Source: Madurella fahalii (Eukaryota; Ascomycota; Sordariomycetes; Sordariales). Taken from it: a stretch of DNA of 64,000 bases. Position 1 is the first letter of the stretch. Every line of letters starts with the position of its first letter. Location: contig CM056875.1 in NCBI GenBank assembly GCA_029876055.1, positions 6,287,001-6,351,000 of the forward strand, given 5' to 3'. The notes beneath the pieces are model-generated. The model searched no databases and was not told the DNA's origin. It saw only the letters and a program-made list of their open reading frames with translations. The translations under genes were made by a program, and so were the position numbers. Of this stretch, positions 56,582 through 64,000 are shown one piece after another.

Positions 56582-57208
56582 TCGAGAGGCGGGCTGCTCA
56601 GCCGGGTTGAGTTTGCTGTTTTCGATGGTACATACTTTTTTTTTGGCTTGTGATCTGTTTGAGCGAAGACTGGATACGTACATGGAGGGGGTTCGCGTAC
56701 ATAGGGGCTGGCTCTGGTCATTTTTGTTGATTGCGGGATAGAGGATTCGGCGCAGGGGCGGAAAAAGAAGCATCGGGTGGGAGTCGGGGTTTTGTGTGGC
56801 ATTTGTTTTGATGTGTGTGTTTGGCACGTGTGGTTGGGCAGCGGATTACTTCACTTGTTTCGCATGTTTTGTTGGGCGGTGGGTGGCAGTCATGAGATGG
56901 GGGCTTAGGTATACCCGCCCGAGATTCGTGGCAGCTTTTCGAGAGTCAAATCCTATTTGGCATTTTGGATGAAGGTCGAGTGCTGATGTGACTCCTCCAA
57001 GGTGCTATGAGCAATGGCCAGCGCCATTGACATGTGGTTCAACGCCGAGGGCGATGCTTGAGGTCGGGGTCGAGGGATTGGAGGTGGGCTGGGGCACCGC
57101 GAGAAGGGAGAGAGAGGGGCGAGGGGGAAGGGAGTTAGAGGGTCAGAGGGTCGGGGGTATATGGACATGTTTTCCTTCGAGGTCTGTCAAGCTAGACTTA
57201 CCACGGGG
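56582..57208. other. Intergenic, 3' flank of P4-ATPase
   Basis: Contains T9-type and GT-rich runs likely to include the polyadenylation region. No gene was recognised. Confidence 0.5.
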
Positions 57209-57370
57209 GGCGCCGCGGTCGAGTGGTATTAGCAGGCGCTCCTGCTATCCAGCTAACTATGAAATCGTTTCCGGGCAAAGAGGACCTGATGGCACGGTTT
57301 CGTAGGGCGCGCGAGGTCCTCGGTTCAACACCGAGTCCTGGCGCGCCCGAGCTTTATGCCATTTTTTTTT
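57209..57370 (+). ncRNA. Pol III-like element (A box, B box, T-run)
   Basis: GGTCGAGTGG at 57217-57226 resembles an A box and GGTTCAACACC at 57322-57332 fits the B box consensus. The B box forms a perfect 5-bp T-arm-like stem (319-323 with 331-335). A T9-10 run at 57362-57370 follows, as in Pol III terminators. However, I could not pair a full tRNA acceptor stem. GGGCGC (57208-57213) pairs with GCGCCC (57343-57348), but with six extra bases between the T arm and that stem. It may be an intron-containing tRNA with odd structure, a tRNA pseudogene or a SINE. The anticodon was not identified. Confidence 0.35.
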
Positions 57371-57502
57371 GGGGCATTTCTTATTCGTTCGAGTTCAGGG
57401 TTATCACATGGGTGTAGCTCGCGAACTGGTGCGAAGAACCGGAAGCTGGACGTGATGACCTATTTATTACAAAATAAGGAGGGACGAACAAAGAAGCCAC
57501 CG

Positions 57503-58788
57503 TTATACGGCCGCCACACACTCCTCCTCTTCGTCCACCTTGACGATGATCTTGCCAGCAGCATGGCCGCTCAGCAAAACATCGTACGCATCGTGGACCT
57601 TTTCGAACGGCCACTCGCTGTCCACCGCAACGCGTAGTTTCCCCTCCCCAAACATCTTCACCACGCGCTCCATCATCTCGACGCCCGGTTCCATCAGGCT
57701 TGCCACCTTCCACTTCCGTCCCGTACCACCGAGCCAGGGCGACCTGGGCCAGATGATGTTCAGCCCAATCGTTATGACGCTCTTGAACAGGTCACAGAAG
57801 GTATAGCTGGAGTAATGTATCGACGCGGCATCGTAGACGCCCTCTGGCTTGAGATACCGCGCACACTGTTTGTACACGGCCTGGTCGCCGTACGCATCGA
57901 TAATGTTGTCGAATGGTTGATCTCCATAGCGCCTGGCCAACTCGCCCGGCAGGTCCTTGTACTGGGTATAATCGACGACCTTTGACGTCGCAACAAGACT
58001 CATCAGCCAACCGACCCCCTTCCTTTCCCGCACCGCAGCAGTATCGGGGGAAAGCAGCAACTCACCTCATCAGCCCCCAACCCCTCCACCATCGCCCTGT
58101 TCCTCCCCGAGCAGACCCCCACCACAAACCCTGCCCTCCCCACCTTCTCCCTCACCATCTGCACCACCATCGTCCCCACCCCGCCGCTCGCCCCGACGAC
58201 CAACACCCTCTGCCCCGGCCCCACCCCGGCCGCAGCCACTTGCATGTCGGCGGTGCACCCGCAGAGCAGCAGGCCGGCCGCGTCCCGCGTCGTCTTGCCG
58301 GAGCCGGGGGGGATCCTGACGGCGTACCGCGCCGGCAGCGCCACCACGCCCTGCAGGCCCCCGACGCCCGTCGCCAGCGCGTGGCCCAGCCCGGGGAAGC
58401 ACACCACGTCGTCCCCGCGCGCGAACCGCGGCGCTCCGCCCCCGCCCCCGCCCCCGCCGGCCCCTTCCCCCGGCCACCACACGTCCAGCACGGTGCCGGT
58501 GAAGTCGGCCGTCGGCACGGCGGTGCGGGCCCCCCGCACCATGAAGGGGAGGACGGTGAGTAGGACTAGGTCGGCTGGGTTCAGGGCGGCGTGGGACACG
58601 CGGAGGAGGAGCCATTCTTCTGGGACCGCCTTGGATCGGGGGGAGGGAGGTTTGGGTGGGAAATCTGGGAGGGGATGGGAATGGGTGAGCTGGAGGGTTT
58701 GGCGGTAGGGGCCGAGGCGGGAGAAGGTCCAGGCTTTGGTGGTGGTTGCTGTGGTTGTGGCTGTTGTTGGGGGTGGAGTTTGAGACAT
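57503..58788 (-). CDS. Zinc-less MDR-family NAD(P)H oxidoreductase
   Basis: Exons 58066-58788 and 57503-57979 (intron GTGAGT...CAAAG, 86 bases) encode 399 residues. I use the ATG at 58788 and not the upstream GTG. The medium-chain dehydrogenase fold is visible: an N-terminal GroES-like part (HAALNPADLVLLTVLPFMV...ADFTGTVLDV), a nucleotide-binding GASGGVGTMVVQ (Rossmann GxGGxG-like), and downstream GADEVVDYTQY and a C-terminal PFEKVHDAYDVLLSGHAAGK. The structural and catalytic zinc cysteines of classical alcohol dehydrogenases are not present, so it is closer to quinone oxidoreductase and RTN4IP1-like enzymes. A Gly-rich insert of eight consecutive Gly (about residue 118-125) looks like a low-complexity expansion. 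Substrate is unknown. Confidence 0.85.
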
Positions 58789-59297
58789 GGTAGTTGTTTG
58801 GTTCGGAGGTTTGGTGATGATAGGAGTGTCGAACTGGGTGGGTGAAGGGGCGTGTTGCTGCACGAGCGTCTCAATTCATCAGGGACTGGGGAGGTTAAAG
58901 CTTGTTTCTACAAGATGCTAGCTTCATTGGCCCATGCCTTTATAACCTGTTGAGCCGTAACCTTTTTTCGGAGTTACCAACCTTCAAGTTTTTAGTCGAG
59001 GCCGTTCTCGCCGAACCAATTCGCCGGGGCACGCATGTTGTGCCGCATTCGGTGAGTCTGGGATCGTTGACGCCGAACCATGGCTGATGGACCAATCAAC
59101 CGAACCGCCTGCAATGCTTTTCTCTGTTGACAACACTCGACATCCCGAAAAAGCACAGAAACACAATAGTATTACGTAGGTATATATTAGGTATTTAAGT
59201 ATTACCGTATCATGTCACCTCACGCATGCCGCCATGTTGACATAGATAATCAATACCCGCACATATGCCGCGGTATGGGAAACATGGGTCAACACGC
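58789..59297. other. Intergenic, nothing recognised
   Basis: Carries the promoter of the oxidoreductase and the 3' flank of the Sec14-like gene. No further gene is supported. Confidence 0.5.
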
Positions 59298-60446
59298 TTA
59301 ATGTGAGGTAGAGCCGTTCTCAGCGGGCACAGCCTCGGCCTTGGTTTCGGCCGTCTCTCCCGCGATGGCGGTCTGCGCGGCCGGCTCAGCAACGGGCGCG
59401 GGTGCTGCCGCTGCAGAGTCGTTGTTCTCCTCCGCCTTGACCTCCGTCTCGGCAGCCCGCAGCCCTGCAACACCGCTCTCTGCGGCGCCAGCGAGATAGT
59501 CCTCCGACTCTCCGACCTGCTGTCCGCCAGCAACCCACCGCTGCCACCGAGCCTCCCGTCTTTCACCGCAGAGCTTGTGGAGAGCTGGCCAGTACGTCGA
59601 GTGGTCGTAGTCGAACTCGAGCTTGCCATTGAATTCGGTCCACATCTGCTCACTCGGCACGTACTGGGTCATGTCTTCGTTGAACTTGAGCTTCTCTCGC
59701 GTGTTGGGGTCGATGAAAGGCGTGATCAACTTGAAGAAGCCCGTGACGATCCAGGGCATGTTGATGATGAGTGCCCTCCCGAGGCGCTCCGGGTAGTGGT
59801 GCTGGAGAATGTGCAGGACCTCGCGCGCCATGCCGAGACTGGGCGCCGTGTTGGACCGCGACTTGCTCTGCTTGAAGTTGATCAGGAGCGCCAACGTCTC
59901 CTGACCCGGCGGCATGATGTCGATCACTCGCTCGACCATGTAGACGAGATGCTGCACCTGGCGCGGAGAAGGGTCCGTGTTCTGGCGGCCCGGGTTCAGG
60001 TAGTGGCAGACGCGGGTTTCCTTGTCGTACCCGAGAATGATTTGCTTGCCCGTCTCGTTCTCGGGCGAGATATGCTCGGCCGTCAGCTCCTCGACGCCAT
60101 ACTCCCTCCGCCAGGTCAGCGTCTCGAGCACGCGCTTCTCGGCCTCTTTCTCATGCCACTTGGTCGCTCGCAGGTATCTTAGCAGACACTCCTTCGTCAG
60201 CCAAAACTTCTCCCTGTCGGTGAGCGGCCCGGCCTTTCCCTTTGACGAAGGGACCTCGGTCCATGCTTTCGCCTGCTGGAGCAGCCAGTCGTACTTTTGT
60301 TGCTGGGCCTCCGTCAGGGCTGGCCGCTCTTTGGGACGGCTTTCGGGCGTCGGGAAAGCTAACGGGACCTTGAGAGGGCCCGAGGCCTTCTCGTGCACCG
60401 AGTGAGCAGCCGGCTCTGGCTGCGGCGCGACACCTGCTGACCCCAT
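59298..60446 (-). CDS. Sec14-like phosphatidylinositol transfer protein, PDR16-like
   Basis: A single-exon frame of 382 residues from the ATG at 60446; the open frame upstream begins at a TTG and looks like leader. After a Pro-rich N terminus come the CRAL-TRIO N part (REKFWLTKECLLRYLRATKW) and the lipid-binding CRAL-TRIO core. The core includes VHYL-type text YDKETRVCHYLNPGRQNTDP, VIDIMPPGQETLALLINF, HYPERLGRALIINMPWIVTG and FFKLITPFIDPNTREKLKF, the last being the gate helix region. This is the pattern of Pdr16/Sfh3, which moves PI and sterol and affects azole tolerance. The C-terminal tail is Ala/Glu-rich and disordered. It shares a 457-base promoter region with POL12. Confidence 0.9.
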   Translation of the reverse strand: MGSAGVAPQPEPAAHSVHEKASGPLKVPLAFPTPESRPKERPALTEAQQQKYDWLLQQAKAWTEVPSSKGKAGPLTDREKFWLTKECLLRYLRATKWHEKEAEKRVLETLTWRREYGVEELTAEHISPENETGKQIILGYDKETRVCHYLNPGRQNTDPSPRQVQHLVYMVERVIDIMPPGQETLALLINFKQSKSRSNTAPSLGMAREVLHILQHHYPERLGRALIINMPWIVTGFFKLITPFIDPNTREKLKFNEDMTQYVPSEQMWTEFNGKLEFDYDHSTYWPALHKLCGERREARWQRWVAGGQQVGESEDYLAGAAESGVAGLRAAETEVKAEENNDSAAAAPAPVAEPAAQTAIAGETAETKAEAVPAENGSTSH

Positions 60447-60903
60447 TATTCGAGATAGGCGATACGGCTGTTTTGAACGACAAATTCTAGTGGATCGATG
60501 GAGGAAGACGGACCAATACGGCTGGAGCAACCCGGAAAACTGCAAAGAGACGACGATTAAAGAGCGCCTAATTAAGCTGAAGGGAACCTGTGAGATTATC
60601 GGACGAACAGGATCTACACGGAATGTTCCGTTGGGGCCACCATAGGATCTGACATCCCCGATCCGCTGTCAATTTGGCTAACTAGCCGAATCGGGTCTTT
60701 GTTCGCGTTTTCGTGTTTAAGTGGTTTTCCGGCGCGTCGCGTCGCGCCACAGCGCAGCCCACCGAAAACCAAATATTGATGGCGACTCTGCCCCTCCATC
60801 AAGTAATTGACACCTCCATGCCGCGCCCCGTCGAATGCAGCTGCGGATAGGAACGGTTCGCAAAAATCAATCGCATACTTCATAGCACAGCCAGCAAAGC
60901 ACA
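60447..60903. promoter_or_regulatory. Shared promoter region of PDR16-like gene and POL12
   Basis: The 457 bases between two divergent ATGs hold both promoters. A palindromic-looking GCGTCGCGTCGCGCC stretch lies near 60734-60748, resembling overlapping ACGCGT-type (MluI cell-cycle box) half elements, but no exact ACGCGT was seen. No gene is present. Confidence 0.45.
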
Positions 60904-62991
60904 ATGGCCGACGACACGCTCGCAGAGCTGAACCAGCGGTTCGGTTCGGGGAACAAGGACCTGGAATCGGATGTCGTCGCCGAGCTCAAGTCCATCATGC
61001 GCTTGCACCAGCTGTCGGTCCAGGACCTTTTCTTCAAGTGGGAGTCGTACTGCATGAAGATGGACATGGGCGAGTTCAAGGCGTCAATCAACACGCTTCG
61101 CGCTTTCAAGCAGGATCTGCAGGATGCCCTCGAGCGGAACAATCGATCCCAGGTGCATGTTAAGACAGAGAAACGAGTTGGCGCCACCCCGCGGGTGGCC
61201 AAGGGCGGCGATGTGTTCGGTATGTTGGACGGACTTGCTACGCCGGGGCTCGGTAGATCAGTCAAGCCATCCGCGAGGAGGACTCCCGCCGTCTCTCGTG
61301 TTAAAGCCGAGCCCACAAGCTCGCCCATCAAGCTTGAGGACCAGCCTAGTTCGATGGGCGCCATCCCGTATGTGGCTGCCGCCCTGCCCAAAGTTTGACG
61401 CTGCCTAACTGCTCTGCCTCTCTATAGTCCGTTGTCCTTCAGTGATAGACCAAATGCTGGCGACGTCGTGGAGATTCTCAACGAACATCTCCCAGCGGCC
61501 GAACCACCCATCGTCCCGTTCAGTGAATCCCGTATCCGGCTCACGGCCGCGTCAGATCAGAAAAAGCTAGCGTACAAACCTCTTGCAATGAAGTTGACCG
61601 AGGCTGCCGAAATCCTAGACGAGCGAATAGGCCAGTTCATTGGCCTAGTGACGGAGCACCACAAGCTGGAAGACTCGGCATTTGGCAATGCCGCCAGCCA
61701 AGGGACATCTGAGATTGTCGCCGTCGGGCGCATCGCATCTGACTCCTTGGAGGGTAAGCTGAATGCCGCATCGCTAGTATTAGAAACGTCAAGACAAACG
61801 GGCAATGGTTTGCGTGTGCCCCTGAACATGGGAAAGCTCCAGGGGTACCAGTTCTTCCCCGGGCAGATTGTCGCGCTCAGAGGCATCAACAGTTCCGGGC
61901 GTGAATTCACCGTACATGAGGTGCTGGATATTCCGCTGCTGCGCAACGCCGCCTCGCCACCTGACGCGCTGTCCTCACACCTGGAAAGACTCCGCGGCGG
62001 GCCCGATGCTATGGACTCTGACACAGAGCCAATGCCCCTAAACATTCTCTTCGCCTCTGGCCCCTACACCGCCGACGACAACCTGGACTTTGAACCGCTG
62101 CACACAATCTGCAGCGAAGCCGCCGACACGTACGTCGACGCCCTCGTCCTAACCGGTCCCTTCATCGACATGGAGCACCCCTTGATCGCCTCGGGCGACT
62201 TCGACCTGCCCGACGAGGCGCACTACGAGCCCGACACGGCCACCATGAACACCGTCTTCAAGTACCTCATCTCGCCCGCCCTCAACCGGCTGGTCGCCTC
62301 CAACCCGCGCGTCACTATCCTCCTGGTCCCCTCGGTGCGCGACGTGCTCGACAAGCACGTCTCGTGGCCACAAGAGGCCTTCCCCAAGAGCGAGCTCGGG
62401 CTGCCCAAGACGGCCAAGATCATCGGCAACCCCACGACGCTCAACATGAACGAGATGGTCCTGGGCATCAGCAGCCAGGACGTGCTCTGGGAGCTGCGCC
62501 ACGAGGAGCTCGTGGGCGGGAAGCCCGCCGACCCGGTCGCGCTGTCCCGCGTCTGCCGCTACCTCATCGAGCAGCGCCACTATTTCCCGCTGTTCCCGCC
62601 GACGGATAGGCAAAAGCTGCCCAAGACGGGAACTGCGGAGGGGGTGCCGCCGGGCGCTATGCTTGATGTGAGCTATCTGGGGCTGGGTGAGATGGTTAAT
62701 TCTCGGCCGGACGTGTTGGTTCTGCCGAGCGCGCTGCCGCCGTTTGCGAGGGTGAGTGTCTCCGTCCCCTGTTGTGAGCTGAGCAACGAGAAACTGACAT
62801 TGGTGATTCATCAGGTCGTGGAAAGCGTCCTGGTTATTAACCCCGGGTATCTCTCCAAACGGAAAGGTGCTGGTACCTACGCCAAGATGACGCTCTATCC
62901 GCTCAACCTGTCCCAACAAAACATAGACAGTGGGGGTATGATCGCTCACAGGATATTTGAGAGGGCAAGGGTAGAGATTATAAAGATCTGA
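60904..62991 (+). CDS. POL12: DNA polymerase alpha subunit B
   Basis: Exons 60904-61367, 61428-62751 and 62815-62991 encode 654 residues. The first intron (GTATGT...TATAG) joins AIP to PLSFSD in phase; the second (GTGAGT...TCAG, branch CTGAC) is 63 bases long and in frame. The N-terminal domain (about residues 1-80) is the Pol_alpha_B_N helical fold. A Ser/Pro-rich linker leads to the OB fold (about 220-330, with GQIVALRGIN) and the inactive calcineurin-like phosphoesterase domain, including ILFASGPYT, DALVLTGPFID and PSVRDV. It is the regulatory subunit of the primase-polymerase alpha complex that starts DNA synthesis. The 3' end converges on MFAP1 with a 142-base gap. Confidence 0.96.
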
Positions 62992-63133
62992 AACGGCTAC
63001 GTAAATGCCTGTTGGCAGGGCCACTTCTTTGTACGTATATGCATAGATTGGTAAGGTGGATTGTGGGGTATCAAAAGGCATGATTCCATTACAACTTATT
63101 TCGTACAAGGTATCGACTAGGACAGAGCGCACT

Positions 63134-64000
63134 CTACCTTGCCTCCACCCTCCGCCGCTTGTCGCTGTCGTATCGATCCGTATTACGCTCCCGGGAGGGT
63201 GATCGTTTCCGCCTGTCGTCTCGGTCACGTCTGGGAGACCGGGACCGGGATCTCGGCCGCCTCATGTCTCGGCTGCCGCCTTGGTGCCGGTAGGAACCAC
63301 GGTCATCGTCATCCCTGCGCCTGTCCCTGTCTCGGTCTCTATATCTGTCGCTGTTCCTCTCCCGATCTCGGTCGTAGCTCCTTTCCCGATACCGATCTTC
63401 GCCCCGCGGCCGCTCCCGTCGCTCTCCTAGCGGAATAGCATTGGCGCCCTTCCCACCGTCCCCCCCTCTATCCCAATCACGGCGGCGATCATCGGGCTGG
63501 AATCGCTCGTCGGCAAACCGGTCAAAGTCTCGCCTCGGCCGGCCGTCATCTAGCCGGCCCCACTGGCCAGTGTCCTCAGTTTTGAGATCCCTGTACTTTG
63601 TCGCGCCCTTCTTGCCCAGCTTGGTCATGTCTCGCAGCTGCAGCGCCTTGGGAAGTAGCTCGCGGTTCTTGACGTCGTCGGCGAACCTGGCGCCTATGAT
63701 GTCCCGCTTATCCAAGCCCGCCGCCTTGCTCTCGTCCTGGTAGAACGCGCCCTTGTGGAAGTACTTTTGCATGTAGGCCATCTTGCCGCGGCCCTCCTTC
63801 TCCTCGCGCTGCTGCGCAATGTGCGCCTCGTCCTCGGCCCGCCGCTCCTCTTCGGTCAGGTTGCGCCGGCGCTCAATCTCGGCTAGCTCCTTCTCCTTGG
63901 CTTCGATGGCCTCGCGCTCCCGCCGCAGACGCTTCAGCTCGCGCAGCTTCCACGCCGCGTACTCGGCTTCGGGGTCGACGTCGTCCGTGTCGTCGACCTC
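63134..64000 (-). CDS. MFAP1-type splicing factor, 3' part (5' end outside window)
   Basis: The frame is open to the window edge and extends beyond it, so the N terminus is missing. Translation from the edge reads EVDDTDDVDPEAEYAAWKLR, then a long charged helix (ELKRLRREREAIEAKEKELA), NLTEEERRAEDEAHIAQQRE, and the signature KMAYMQKYFHKGAFYQDE. This matches the conserved C-terminal region of MFAP1, a component of the spliceosomal B complex. The conserved part continues through LPKALQLRDMTKLGKKGATK and ends near position 63550. It is followed by about 130 residues dominated by Arg, Asp, Glu and Ser (RD/RE/RS repeats), which is an extension compared with the usual ending of the family. Not interrupted in the visible part. 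Confidence 0.93.
   Translation of the reverse strand, partial: EVDDTDDVDPEAEYAAWKLRELKRLRREREAIEAKEKELAEIERRRNLTEEERRAEDEAHIAQQREEKEGRGKMAYMQKYFHKGAFYQDESKAAGLDKRDIIGARFADDVKNRELLPKALQLRDMTKLGKKGATKYRDLKTEDTGQWGRLDDGRPRRDFDRFADERFQPDDRRRDWDRGGDGGKGANAIPLGERRERPRGEDRYRERSYDRDRERNSDRYRDRDRDRRRDDDDRGSYRHQGGSRDMRRPRSRSRSPRRDRDDRRKRSPSRERNTDRYDSDKRRRVEAR

Noticed and set aside
62149..63228. 359-residue minus-strand frame opposite POL12
   Set aside because: It overlaps conserved POL12 exons and has no recognisable domain, so it is treated as an antisense shadow.
1..64000. CRISPR array, prokaryotic operons or ribosome binding sites
   Set aside because: Intron-containing eukaryotic genes throughout. 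No regularly spaced repeats of the CRISPR type were seen.

Overview
The window is nuclear DNA of a filamentous ascomycete, most likely a sordariomycete close to the Sordariales (inference from protein style, GC-rich third positions and short introns of about 50-130 bases with GTRNGT donors). Genes are spliced, many start codons only appear once a short first exon is found, and intergenic stretches run from under 100 bases to more than 5 kb. Splice sites below were placed by eye, using donor and acceptor consensus and reading phase.

Layout. Bases 1-7,500 hold one small membrane-protein gene (3618-4112) and otherwise little. Bases 7,500-18,100 form an accessory, decayed block: a frameshifted HET-domain gene, a broken multi-pass membrane-protein gene, a small secreted six-cysteine protein, a LINE remnant, an intact WD40-repeat gene, and a second broken membrane-protein gene that appears homologous to the first. 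The two broken copies flank the peptide, LINE and WD40 genes; this is the most unusual part of the window. Bases 18,766-21,185 encode two single-pass membrane proteins.

From 22 kb on the content is mainly conserved housekeeping: an ABCC-type full transporter (22118-27351), the translocon subunit SEC61 alpha (29369-30965), divergent from tRNA isopentenyltransferase MOD5 (31408-32954), which converges on mitochondrial homoaconitase LYS4 (33037-35450). LYS4 is divergent from a Zn2Cys6 transcription factor (36724-39013); their shared promoter carries a palindromic TGAGTCA site, as expected for cross-pathway amino-acid control. Then come an adaptin-binding p34/IRC6-like protein (40032-41320), a 5.3 kb gene-free stretch, a homeodomain transcription factor (46621-48573), a DNF3-like P4-ATPase (51653-56581), a Pol III-like element, a zinc-less MDR oxidoreductase, a PDR16-like Sec14 protein divergent from DNA polymerase alpha subunit B (POL12), and the 3' part of an MFAP1-type splicing factor running off the window end.

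The housekeeping genes act in separate pathways (secretion, tRNA modification, lysine synthesis, lipid asymmetry and transfer, replication priming, splicing); the pairs are linked by shared promoters or close convergent ends, not by an operon-like logic.
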